Below, piece after piece: positions 11,257 to 20,506 of a DNA stretch of 64,000 nucleotides. The stretch comes from Crambe crambe (Eukaryota > Porifera > Demospongiae > Poecilosclerida > Crambeidae), in NCBI GenBank assembly GCA_963924555.1, contig OZ004595.1:1426001-1490000 (forward strand), in the 5' to 3' direction. Numbering within the stretch: the first letter of the stretch is position 1; every line of letters starts with the position of its first letter. Made by a program: the position numbers and the translations under genes. The notes under the pieces were generated by a model that worked only from the letters and a program-made list of their open reading frames with translations, did not search any database and was not told where the DNA came from.

Positions 11257-12316
11257 ATAACTGACACATACAGTAGTCTAATGGCTCCAAGCAGAAATGT
11301 TCACTTACTGTTGAAACTAGTACTATAGAATTCAAGTAGATTATAAATCAGCTATTTTTCTACTTTTTCTACTTTTTGACATCTTTTTAATAACTTTGTG
11401 TGTCATATAATTTAGGTTTAAGTAATTATTGTATTATTATAATCTACTTCGACTAATAACTTTGTGCGTATATATGGACATCTTTATATTTATATGAGAT
11501 TTTTTGAACAGTTCACAAATTTTGCCAAAACCACGAAATATTTAACCCACAAATTTCATGTTGTACAGTATCATGATTGAAACTTGCGTCTTTTGTGTGA
11601 TCCTGCCAGTTCTGCAGCTGCAATTATGTTGGCCTCCCATTTTTACGATCGATACACTGATACCTGTGACGTCAAGTAGAGTTGAATGTGTTGGTGAAAT
11701 AATTATTGTGATGGAAGTGGAAGCCTTATAAGGGTGGTGGCACATGCTGCCCACGCATGGTCACAAAGTGCTATATAATGATTGGGACTTGAAACTCCAT
11801 AATGATATAACACTACCACACATAACCCAAGGTACGAAGCTTTACCAATGGCAGAACAATTGCTTGAGTGGCTGCATGATTTTTTGCTTATCATTATTCT
11901 CTACAAAATTTACAAAAGCTTTTGTTGATCTCTAGCTAATTTACTTTCTTACTTATTCTCGTGATATCCATGACATGGTTTGCTCTCTGAAATTCTGGGC
12001 AAGATATAAATATATCCTGTAATTTTGTTCACCTATTCAGGTAATGCTCTACATTGTTTTTGGAAATATATGGGTAGTGATTACATTCTTTGTGACCACA
12101 CAGTTACTATAATATGTGCCACCACCCCTAGTTCTAAGACTTCTTTGTAAGGTATTGCGTGCACCACAATCCTTTAAAAAAAAGAATGTGCTTCTTGCAA
12201 AATACGGTATATAGTGGACACTGCTAATTACCCCGTGCGTGCATGCGCAGCAAGGGATAAAGTGATCAGGCTTGGTGTCCTGATATATATACAGGTGTCC
12301 TGGTATAATAATGATT

Positions 12317-12447
12317 ATGTATAGCACAAAATTTTTGTGGTTTTGCAAATATTAATAGTGAACCATTATATATAAATTCCCTTATTATTTTTTCAAAAAC
12401 CACGAAATCCACACAAAATTTTACCCACGAAAATATTGCGCTATAAT
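12317..12447. mobile_element. Palindromic MITE-like element
   Basis: The ends are imperfect inverted repeats (TATAGCACAAAATTTTTGTGG at the left, its near complement ending GCGCTATAAT at the right) around AT-rich DNA with CCACGAAA boxes. The same family occurs at 26873-27031 and, as a half element, near 11513-11575. Confidence 0.65.
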
Positions 12448-12653
12448 TATGGTACGTAGTGTATGTGTGATGTATTTGTACAAAAGAAAAATCTGAATGG
12501 CACCTTAGCGGTAGACTTGCGTTGTGAAGTGCCAGAAGAGGCTTCTACATTCACTTTATAGACAGCTTTAGGGTCCAGTGGCAATTTCTGCACTCGATAA
12601 TGCTTTAAAGCGACTTTTGCACAAGCACTGCATGCAAGACCAGCCACACCCAT
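12447..12653 (-). CDS. Uncertain short open frame or exon
   Basis: The minus strand encodes about 68 aa from ATG at 12653 (MGVAGLACSACAKVALKHYR...). The amino-acid composition is ordinary and not repeat-derived, and a possible 3' splice site (CCAGTAG) lies just upstream. It could be the last exon of a small gene or a chance frame. Its 3' end runs into the MITE-like element. I recognise no family. Confidence 0.2.
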   Translation of the reverse strand: MGVAGLACSACAKVALKHYRVQKLPLDPKAVYKVNVEASSGTSQRKSTAKVPFRFFFCTNTSHIHYVP

Positions 12654-12806
12654 CGTAATTTTATTCACTCCGTACCTACTGGCATGTCATAAAAATTGCA
12701 TAGGGTATGAAATCTCTGATCACTCTTATGAGATTCAATTTATATTGGCAGTATATATGGTTTGGTTTCCTCTAATAGGGTAGGGAGGTTTTTTGCACTG
12801 TGTCCT

Positions 12807-13010
12807 GAGTTCACTAAGAGAGGTTCCCACTGTACAACTGCTCCAGTTGTAGGTGCTAGACGTATCCAAGCCCTTGATTGTGTCCTTAATATAGAGAGTT
12901 CACTAAGAGAGGTTCCACAATCTGTACAACTGCTCCAGTTGTAGGTGCTAGACGTATCTAAGCCCTTGATTGTGTCCTTAATCTAGAGAGTTCACTAAGA
13001 GAGGTTTCCA
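12807..13010. repeat. Tandem repeat of about 90 bp, 2.3 copies
   Basis: Units start GAGTTCACTAAGAGAGGTT at about 12807, 12897 and 12987 and contain a conserved GTACAACTGCTCCAGTTGTA palindrome. Confidence 0.85.
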
Positions 13011-13607
13011 CCACAGTGCCATAAACCATCAGATATTCTACCTCTATAAACTAATAAAAGAGGTGTATCATAAAGGTTTTGAAAATCTATGAACCAAAGC
13101 TGTAGCTACAACTTCAATTTTAGCAAACCATAATAATAATTTTTTCTAGTATGCAAGTTCCATCCATATGGTAAGGACATAACCTTGTGCCCGTGGTATG
13201 TGGATGCTTCTATTTCAAAGACAGAGAGGTATTGGAAGCAAGATTCGATTGATCAGGCCCGAAATTGAAACGTAATCCCCCAAGCATCATAAGACACTTT
13301 CTCAAGTTACTGATTGATAGCCACATAATAATTAACCTTGTTTTTCCCAAAATATCGGTCAGGCCTGTGCCTGACTGGCCTTACCTGTTCCACCACCTAT
13401 GAAAGGTCAGCACTCATGAATTGCCTAACAAGGAAGAGTCGTAGTACTGGAAAACAATGTACTGCAGACATTTAAGGCATTCTATAATAACATAGTTATT
13501 ATAATGATTGCTACATAATAATACATTCTGCTGATATTAGAGAGTCAATCTGCATTTAGAGAGAGAGAAAACAAGTCCTTTATCTCTAGCTAATCTCAAA
13601 ATCTACG

Positions 13608-14447
13608 ATGGGCTCTGTAGTTTTCATAATGTTATTGTTGTTCTCTGTGGCCAGTGCTACCACTTCCTGGGACTCTCGACTTCCAGTTTCCGATCCAATT
13701 GCTTTTGTTCGCAGCATTGAACTGGCAGAACCAAGATTCAGCATTCCCAACGAGCTCCGGAATAGAACCCGTGCAAAACTTGGAACTCCTCCTGACCACA
13801 AAAAGGAAGGGTATGTGGTGGGTGGGGCCATCACTGCATTCACAGAGAGTGTGACTGGAATATCCAAGCAAGATATCCTTGATTCGACCCTTTTTGCCCA
13901 GCTGGCAGCCGATAGGAAGTATGATCGTGAAAAGGATACTGTCGACTGGTACAGTTACTACAAATACATTCTCGGAAATATAGGTTTTGTCATCGAGTCT
14001 TTTAATTTCAACGAGTATCAGTCAAAAGGGAATTCTTTTTCCATGGATAAAGTGGTGGTTGAGATTTTAGCTTCTATTGCTACTGGCGACTCTGTGGCCA
14101 TAACCGCAGCCGTTCTCGATGCAATGAGAGGCATGGCAGACAGCGATAATCGAATCACGCTCTTTAGCCAACAGAGTGCCACAACCACATCAGGCAACTT
14201 CCAAATTTATCCATGCGAGCAAGCAAGCACTGGTGAAGTCTCAATGGCACTGGGAGCATTTTATTTTAAAGCTTCCAGCCACAAGACAAATTTCCTCTTT
14301 TTCAGCTATGGGAGCTCTAGCACCCATTTCTACAAAGGAGCACAGAAGACAGTGTTGAATCAGAAAATCTATGCTCAAGTGAGGTCAGATGTTAGTGCCA
14401 AACTTGGAAATAATGCTGTGAACTTGGTTGCTTCAATTGAACTGTGA
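13608..14447 (+). CDS. Secreted intronless protein of an unrecognised family (paralogue A)
   Basis: A single open frame of 279 aa starts at ATG 13608. The first 18 residues (MGSVVFIMLLLFSVASAT) form a clear signal peptide, so it should be secreted. It shares with the protein at 17849-18616 the core Q-x-D-I/V-L-x-S/Y-LFAQLAAD, a W-x-x-Y/F-x-x-Y/F-x-Y-I/V-L-x-N-I-G-F/W-V motif and a C-terminal tail ending in similar strands. There are no disulphide-rich modules. It has no introns although nearby genes have 5-31 exons. A hairpin and AATAAA signal follow the stop. I do not recognise the function; horizontal origin or retroposition are possible. Confidence 0.8.
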   Translation: MGSVVFIMLLLFSVASATTSWDSRLPVSDPIAFVRSIELAEPRFSIPNELRNRTRAKLGTPPDHKKEGYVVGGAITAFTESVTGISKQDILDSTLFAQLAADRKYDREKDTVDWYSYYKYILGNIGFVIESFNFNEYQSKGNSFSMDKVVVEILASIATGDSVAITAAVLDAMRGMADSDNRITLFSQQSATTTSGNFQIYPCEQASTGEVSMALGAFYFKASSHKTNFLFFSYGSSSTHFYKGAQKTVLNQKIYAQVRSDVSAKLGNNAVNLVASIEL

Positions 14448-14544
14448 TAATATAATTATTCTTATTGGGTTTTGTCTTTCACGAGAATTTATTGCTGGAA
14501 AACATGATTCCAACTGTTGTGGCCATAGACCCATCCAATAATGA

Positions 14545-14574
14545 CAGATGTGCGACTTGAAAGTCACACATCTG
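14545..14574 (+). terminator. 3' UTR hairpin just before a poly(A) signal
   Basis: CAGATGTG-C-GACTT and AAGTC-A-CACATCTG pair with one C/A mismatch around a tiny loop. AATAAA follows at 14577-14582. The hairpin sits about 100 nt after the stop of the secreted protein gene. Confidence 0.6.
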
Positions 14575-14698
14575 CCAATAAACAATTATATCGGGTTGGA
14601 TAGCGCCAAAAATAATGAGATTGTTACACTAGTGCGCATGTGCTAAGCTTAAATAGCATGATTTCCGGCCAGCGATCGCAGAGTTGTGGTCGGCTAGA

Positions 14699-14706
14699 TA
14701 TAAATA
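14699..14706 (+). promoter_or_regulatory. TATA-like box of the kinase-kelch gene
   Basis: TATAAATA lies 27 bp before the ATG at 14733, implying a very short 5' UTR. The octamer TGCGCATG is about 65 bp further upstream (14633-14640). Confidence 0.4.
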
Positions 14707-14732
14707 AAGAACAACCAAATAGCTAGTTATTG

Positions 14733-17249
14733 ATGGATCCTGAATTTTCTTACTCCTCCATTGAGCTCAATAAAGAAGACACCATCGGTTCGGGATCATA
14801 TGGAGCCGTCTACAAAGCCAAATGCGATAAACTAGAGTGTGCAGCAAAGTTGCTACACTCAACTTTGTTCGATTCTCGTGATCAAGATACTGACGGTCAG
14901 CAGCCTGTCAGCACAGGTCACCATCACAGGACACCCTTGAATCGCTTCAGGCAAGAATGCCAGTTCCTGAGTCGCATCAACCACCCCAACATCGTCCAAT
15001 ATCTCGGCACATGCGCAGACCCTGATTCCCATGGATTTGTACTCCTGATGGAGCTCATGGAAGAAAATCTCACACACTTCCTCGAACAGGCATCAGGACC
15101 TCTTCCTCTCCACATCCAGGTCAATATTGGTCATGACGTGATCTTGGCTATCAACTATCTTCATTCTAATAATATCCTCCATCGTGACCTGTCCAGCTAT
15201 AACGTTCTACTCACAGCCAGCCACCGAGCGAAGGTGGCCGATTTTGGAATGTCTTCCATTTTAGGAAACACAATGGGAAACATGTCTCGTACATTGTGTC
15301 CAGGAAATATAGTGTACATGCCTCCAGAGGCACTGGACGAGCCTCCACTTTACGAAAAGAGTCTCGATTTGTTCTCGTTTGGTGTACTCCTTGTACAAAT
15401 ACATTCTCGAGCTTTCCCCCACCCGACTAACCGGTTCAAAACTGTGAAAGTCATGCAACCCATTTATGGTGAAGTTGATGCCAAGATACCTGTGCCTGAG
15501 GTGGAGAGACGCAGGGCTCATATTGAGATGATTGACAGGGATTTTCCGTTCTATCCCATCGTTATCGAATGTCTCAGAGATTCTGAGCGAGAGCGACCTA
15601 CTGCTAGTCGCATCTGTGAAGAGTTCGAACTAATCAAGTCCTCTGATCCATACAGAGAGAGCAAGGAGAAGATGAATGAAGATTCGTTGCTTAGGGAGGA
15701 AAATAGGAGATACATCGAAGAGATTGAACGTTTGCGTGAAAATATTGAAGAGATGGAACAGCAGATGTCTTCGACTGAGCAATTGCTTCTGATACGTGCA
15801 CGAGAGCTTGAAAAGTCTATAAGGACTAATGAAGTGCTTAGGCAGAATGAAGAAGAAGCTAAGATGTGGAAGCAATCCTGTCAGGATATGGAATCTCGAA
15901 TGAAAGATTTGCTAAGAAGCTTTCAAAGTGTGTCTGCAGAAAATGCACGATATAATGATCAGCTTAAATTGCTTGATGACACCGTTATTGACCTCCAGAC
16001 TATCATAAGAGATAGAGAAGATTATATCATCACCACCAAGGCTCGCTTTAATGCTGAAAATCGGAGGATCCAGGAGCGTTTGGAGCAGGGTCGTGACATG
16101 TTTGATGGAGGAATGGATCATGTGACACATGAAACCCCCAATGGATGGATAGATAAAGGTAAGGATACCAGTTCAAAAGTCCATGAGCTTGAGAAGAAGT
16201 TGAAATTGAAAGAGGAGGAAGTGAAAAACTTGAAAGAAAAGATTGCTGACAGAGACAAAAGTATCGAGAAATTGGAGCACCATTGTCAAGCGTTGGAATT
16301 CGCAAAATTAGAAGTAAGGGCGAAGTCACCACCGAAATCACCATTTCCTAAGCCTATAATAAAGCCAAGAGCCCATCTGAATGTGCAGTTCAACTGGGAA
16401 AAGGGACTCAGTGCTCCCTGTTCCATGCAAACGGGATCTACTGCTGTTTACGAAGGGAAGGTTTACTGCAGACCAGCAAGTAGTGAAAACATCTATGAAC
16501 TGTCCTTTCAGGGTGGCATGAAATGGAGACTGGTACAGAAGTGTAGCAACAGTGCCTGTACACTAGTCACTGTTGACAACTTCCTCACAGCTGTTGGAGG
16601 AAAAGGGAGCAAGACGTTACTGAGCTTGATCAAAAGTCCGCATGGTGAGGAATGGCGAGAGATATTTCCACCAATGAGCATTGAGCGCTTCAACGTTGCT
16701 GCCACTTACAGCAATAACACACTGGTTGTTGCTGGAGGATTCATGGGAAGGGGATGGAATAGTATTTCGTGTGTGGAAGTGTTTGATGCTACGACCCATG
16801 TTTGGTCTACAGCCAACCCACTGCCTTATTCCATCTACTCTGCATCGGCTACAATTTCCAATGATTGCGTCTACATTGTTGGCGGATACTTTGAGAAAGA
16901 CCGCAAGAATTCCTCTATTTTGGCATGCCCACTTCGCACTCTCACATCCGAGGAATCTCTGGACTCTTCCGCTTGGTACAATATTTCCGATCTTTCCATG
17001 TGGCACTCAACGTGCATTAACATTAGGGGGAAGCTGGCAGTGGTAGGCGGTGCAGTGCACGACTCGCATAGTGGCACAGTCTGCACTTACAATCTGAATG
17101 CAGATAATTGGACCACGGTGTCCAATCTCCTGCTTCCCCGTTCCGAGTGTCACGTGGCTGTCGTCAACAACAGGAAGATTGTAGTAATTGGAGGAAATAC
17201 GGACAAGGGCGTGACAGACAATGTTGAGATAGGTGACATTATTCTGTGA
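14733..17249 (+). CDS. TKL-type kinase with coiled coil and kelch repeats
   Basis: Intronless, 838 aa from the ATG at 14733. The frame is also open one codon upstream, but that codon is TTG. The kinase domain (about 12-305) has the glycine loop GSGSYGAVYKAK, lysine 39 in CAAKLL, HRDLSSYNVLL, VADFG and YMPPEAL. All core catalytic residues are present, but the catalytic loop has SS in place of the usual K/A-x positions and APE is PPE, as in many TKL/Tyr-like sponge kinases. Residues about 310-540 are Glu/Lys-rich coiled coil. Residues about 550-838 hold five kelch-like blades (AVGGKG, VAGGFM, VGGYF, VVGGAV, VIGGNT), a probable protein-binding propeller. No signal peptide or membrane helix is seen. 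The coiled coil may dimerise the kinase. The substrate is unknown. Confidence 0.88.
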   Translation: MDPEFSYSSIELNKEDTIGSGSYGAVYKAKCDKLECAAKLLHSTLFDSRDQDTDGQQPVSTGHHHRTPLNRFRQECQFLSRINHPNIVQYLGTCADPDSHGFVLLMELMEENLTHFLEQASGPLPLHIQVNIGHDVILAINYLHSNNILHRDLSSYNVLLTASHRAKVADFGMSSILGNTMGNMSRTLCPGNIVYMPPEALDEPPLYEKSLDLFSFGVLLVQIHSRAFPHPTNRFKTVKVMQPIYGEVDAKIPVPEVERRRAHIEMIDRDFPFYPIVIECLRDSERERPTASRICEEFELIKSSDPYRESKEKMNEDSLLREENRRYIEEIERLRENIEEMEQQMSSTEQLLLIRARELEKSIRTNEVLRQNEEEAKMWKQSCQDMESRMKDLLRSFQSVSAENARYNDQLKLLDDTVIDLQTIIRDREDYIITTKARFNAENRRIQERLEQGRDMFDGGMDHVTHETPNGWIDKGKDTSSKVHELEKKLKLKEEEVKNLKEKIADRDKSIEKLEHHCQALEFAKLEVRAKSPPKSPFPKPIIKPRAHLNVQFNWEKGLSAPCSMQTGSTAVYEGKVYCRPASSENIYELSFQGGMKWRLVQKCSNSACTLVTVDNFLTAVGGKGSKTLLSLIKSPHGEEWREIFPPMSIERFNVAATYSNNTLVVAGGFMGRGWNSISCVEVFDATTHVWSTANPLPYSIYSASATISNDCVYIVGGYFEKDRKNSSILACPLRTLTSEESLDSSAWYNISDLSMWHSTCINIRGKLAVVGGAVHDSHSGTVCTYNLNADNWTTVSNLLLPRSECHVAVVNNRKIVVIGGNTDKGVTDNVEIGDIIL

Positions 17250-17848
17250 TCTGTTCATTTGTGTAACTAATATCATGGTTATGTAGGCATGCATCATGAT
17301 AATTATGGCTTCCAACATAGCATTTAATAAGTTATGCCAATGGTATAACCACAAAGATTCCTACCATTGATACCTTACTGTAGTTGAGGGTGGCCTCGTA
17401 CCCATTTTTTTTTCCACAAGGGTATGAGGCTAAGTAAGGTAAGTGTGCAGTAAATGAATCCTTATGGGGGAGGGGAGAGAAGAAGAGGGAGGCTCTTAAA
17501 AGGTAGCTTCATCACAATTATTATTAGAGCGTCAAGAAAGAATGATTAATACTCCCTATGATAAAAGTGTATTCTGAATGTCTTTTAAGTAGACATTGAA
17601 GCATAACACCACCTGATTCTATTGTTTGGTGAGTGCAACTAATTACTATTTTGTCAATAACAATTTGTATTGTGTTTATATATAGTCATGAAGTAGTAAT
17701 AGTTAATACTAAGCTATACTGGTAGTATTGGCTGTAGTCATAGTAATCTGTTGCTGTGTGTATTTGTACCTGTACTAGGAAGTCATGAGCCAAAGCAACA
17801 CCAAACCTGGAAGTGTAGCTAACTAGCTAGCTATATACGGAATATAAA
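17250..17848. other. Intergenic spacer
   Basis: No gene is seen. An inverted repeat (GGCCTCGTACCCAT ... GGGTATGAGGC) lies at about 17391-17431. The remainder is AT-rich. Confidence 0.6.
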
Positions 17849-18616
17849 ATGGCTGATTTGGCTGAAGTATCAGCAACAGAGGCTATTAATAAGCCTATGC
17901 TGAGTGGAATATCAGCTAACAGGAAGAAAAATGGAGGAGGAAAAGATGAATCAATTCAATGCTATATCAACTCGGGAGCAATTGTACTGTTTTCTTCAAC
18001 TGCGAGTGAGCAGAAACAGCAAGATGTCCTTTATTCACTTCTCTTTGCTCAGTTAGCTGCAGACAAGAGAAATAACCGCCAAATGTATCCCCAAGACTGG
18101 TTTGATTATTTCAGTTATGTTCTTCAGAACATTGGCTGGGTTTTGACCAATACAAGTTATGAGGTACAGGTTTCAGATACTGTCTTTGTGACTTCAAGTT
18201 TGGCCTTGAAACAGATGGCACGAAACGGCACTTCTGATGAAAATATTGAGAATTTTCGTAGAGTTTTGAACCTGCTACATGATCTCCCTGAATCTGATAC
18301 AAGTGTTGAGCTTCTTTATGATAATACTTATAATAGGAGCACCTTTGCCACAAATGTCATTTTAGTGTCACCAGAAATCTCATTGAAAGGAGAACTGAAA
18401 TTCAACTTAATCATGATTGCTTTCAAACCATTGAGAGAAGTTGCATCTAGGTATTTGTTCCACATCTATAGTACTAAGAACGTGACCTTTGATAAAGCAA
18501 GAGCCAGTGAAATGGTGCTGAATGAAGCCATTTTTGAAAAAGCCCGAGCAATGATAGTTGAGAAACTTGGAGATAAAGTTAAAACTATGATAAGTGAAAT
18601 TAAGATTTCCATTTAA
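17849..18616 (+). CDS. Signal-less paralogue of the unrecognised family (paralogue B)
   Basis: Intronless, 255 aa, ATG at 17849. Unlike paralogue A it starts with a polar stretch (MADLAEVSATEAINKPM) and has no signal peptide, so it is probably cytosolic or exported differently. The shared core is clear: QKQQDVLYSLLFAQLAADK, then DWFDYFSYVLQNIGWVL. The C-terminal half keeps the strand pattern and the ending EKLGDKVKTMISEIKI, against AKLGNNAVNLVASIEL in paralogue A. The two copies flank the kinase-kelch gene on the same strand, about 3.4 kb apart, consistent with a local duplication. Function not recognised. Confidence 0.78.
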   Translation: MADLAEVSATEAINKPMLSGISANRKKNGGGKDESIQCYINSGAIVLFSSTASEQKQQDVLYSLLFAQLAADKRNNRQMYPQDWFDYFSYVLQNIGWVLTNTSYEVQVSDTVFVTSSLALKQMARNGTSDENIENFRRVLNLLHDLPESDTSVELLYDNTYNRSTFATNVILVSPEISLKGELKFNLIMIAFKPLREVASRYLFHIYSTKNVTFDKARASEMVLNEAIFEKARAMIVEKLGDKVKTMISEIKISI

Positions 18617-18660
18617 GTATTGTAACAGCATAATTATTATAAAGAGTGATAATCATTTAG

Positions 18661-20160
18661 CTATAAATAAGGGAATGTATTCATTTTTCTCAATTGGTTA
18701 CGTTTTTTGATCACAACATCAGATTGAGTCAACACTCCAGCTCTTGCCCTTTGAACCCCAGGCAGGGGAGGAGGTATCTCGGGAGCTGATTCAACCAGCG
18801 CCTTTATTTCAGCAGTGACTAGTTCTTGTGCTCCCACTGGTAGGATACCAGCTTTTTGATATTCTTTTATTTCCGGTGGCAACACAATGTTCTCAGCTGA
18901 TTTTTTTTCAACCTGATCTTGAGTTCTTGCATTTGCCACTAGTTTTACGTTGTCTGCTTCCAACAGTTTATCTAAAGCTTGAAATATCTTCTCACTAGGA
19001 ATAGTAGAAGTTAAGTCCTCTTCATCCTCCTCACTAATATTGACGCTCTCACCTGCAGATATATTCGATTCTGCTGTGGTTACACTCAATTCTGGTTCCA
19101 GAATGAGACTATCATTTTCCCCCATTATGGATGTCTCACAGCTTGTGAGATCCTTTTGAGTTGAATTCGATATATGCAAGTGACTATTAAGATTTTGTTC
19201 CATCTTTGCAGCCTGATGACGAATACGTCTTTTTTTAATGGAGTTTTTCAGTATTTTTCTTTGTGGTCCCTTGACAATTCCTACCCCCCTCTGACGGATA
19301 TTCTCGGACAGGCCCAGGGCCTCGACTCTGGCTTGATCCATGTCTTGATATTCACCATCCTTGTCATTTGTCCCTATTTCTTCATAAATTACAAGTTCTT
19401 CATACTCTGAACCTGAACTTTCTTGCTGCTTATCAGACAGATGTAAAGAAGCCAACTCAGGTAGTGGATCGAATTTATATCTTGCTTTTGGCAATATTGA
19501 GGAATTTACATCTTGTGTCGTGGAATGGACTAGAATACTATCCCAGTAGTCACTTTCGATCATTGAATCAGACAAACTGTTCATTTCATGACCTTTAGAC
19601 TCTTCACTTGTGGCTTGTTCTTCGGGGCTGTCCGAATCATCTATTGCTGCAGCATCAATGTAGATCTGTTCCATTTTGTTTGATCTTGACTGTGATGATG
19701 CATGACATGACTCCTTTAGTTCTAGATCGTAGATTTCTTCAATTTCTTTCTTCTTCCTTAAGATGTGCATTTTGATAGCTTCGGGATGGTAGTGCATCTT
19801 ATCTTGCTTTATAGGTGGAGCTCTTGTTGGTCCAACGATAGCATAGTCATAAATATCTTCAAAGCATTTAGATGTACCGCATTGCATTACAGGGATGATG
19901 TAGTCGTCTTCTGAAGTGGATTTTTTGCTAGAGTGTCCATCAACAGATTCATTGGTCTTTGATTGAGGTTTGCCAGGGGAGAACCTCTTCTGTAGCCTCT
20001 GAACGTCTTCAAAACAAGCTGGAGAGGCTTCATTCCGGAGTAAGAGAGGTTCAGCAGAAGTATTTTCCAGCATATGGCTTGATGATGTTGACTGATTGTT
20101 TCCTTGCAAATCAGGAGGGGGCGTGGCTGGTACTTTGCAAGCAACAACAGTCTCGTCCAT
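18661..20160 (-). CDS. Disordered protein rich in YxxI/L motifs
   Basis: Intronless, 499 aa, ATG at 20160, convergent with paralogue B (44 bp between stops). It is mostly low-complexity acidic/serine sequence without a recognised domain. It has many tyrosines in YxxI/L/V context: DDYIIPV, IYDYAIVGP, EIYDL, QIYIDA and the doublet EYEELVIYEEIG. It also has a basic patch KNSIKKRRIRH and a proline motif EIPPPLPG. Such features fit a phosphotyrosine-docking adaptor, but this is inference; the doublet spacing does not match a canonical ITAM. It is divergent from the RasGEF gene, whose first exon starts about 260 bp away. Confidence 0.75.
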   Translation of the reverse strand: MDETVVACKVPATPPPDLQGNNQSTSSSHMLENTSAEPLLLRNEASPACFEDVQRLQKRFSPGKPQSKTNESVDGHSSKKSTSEDDYIIPVMQCGTSKCFEDIYDYAIVGPTRAPPIKQDKMHYHPEAIKMHILRKKKEIEEIYDLELKESCHASSQSRSNKMEQIYIDAAAIDDSDSPEEQATSEESKGHEMNSLSDSMIESDYWDSILVHSTTQDVNSSILPKARYKFDPLPELASLHLSDKQQESSGSEYEELVIYEEIGTNDKDGEYQDMDQARVEALGLSENIRQRGVGIVKGPQRKILKNSIKKRRIRHQAAKMEQNLNSHLHISNSTQKDLTSCETSIMGENDSLILEPELSVTTAESNISAGESVNISEEDEEDLTSTIPSEKIFQALDKLLEADNVKLVANARTQDQVEKKSAENIVLPPEIKEYQKAGILPVGAQELVTAEIKALVESAPEIPPPLPGVQRARAGVLTQSDVVIKKRNQLRKMNTFPYL

Positions 20161-20419
20161 ATCTATAGTCTAGACTCACTGTCTATAGCTATGCTAGCTA
20201 ACTATCTCTAGACTCCTTGTAGCTACAAGTTACCAATGGCATTTCTTCTCGGCTCTGCTTAGCAAATAGAGAATATGTTTAACTTTTCGCTCACCCACGC
20301 CTCAATTAATTATAAATCTTGCGCATGTAGATTTACAATGATGTCATTGTTGCTATTAAAATTAATTACCTACTTCCACGTTTAAAACTTGAAAGTTGAG
20401 CGCCTGGCTTGCTACAGTA
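20161..20419. promoter_or_regulatory. Divergent promoter region
   Basis: The interval lies between the minus-strand tyrosine-motif gene and the probable first exon of the plus-strand RasGEF gene. It contains TGCGCATG at 20320-20327. No obvious TATA box was chosen. Confidence 0.45.
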
Positions 20420-20506
20420 CACACTGCACTCTCCCTCTCGATCGAGTGTTTGATTGGTGTAGAGAGAAGTTTGCTGTCGTACAAAGCCAAGTCAGACGCT
20501 GAAAAG
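20420..20506 (+). other. Probable non-coding first exon of the RasGEF gene
   Basis: A less AT-rich stretch ends in GAAAAG|GTGAGC, a strong donor, with no long frame. The next convincing acceptor in a suitable context is GCACCTAG just before ATG 28712. The start of the exon is a guess and the pairing is inferred. Confidence 0.4.

Larger units (their letters stand above)
11257..13607. other. Repeat-rich intergenic region
   Basis: No confident gene is seen. It holds a half copy of a palindromic element near 11513-11575, a fuller copy at 12317-12447 and a tandem repeat of about 90 bp at 12807-13010. One short, uncertain minus-strand open frame lies at 12447-12653. Confidence 0.6.
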
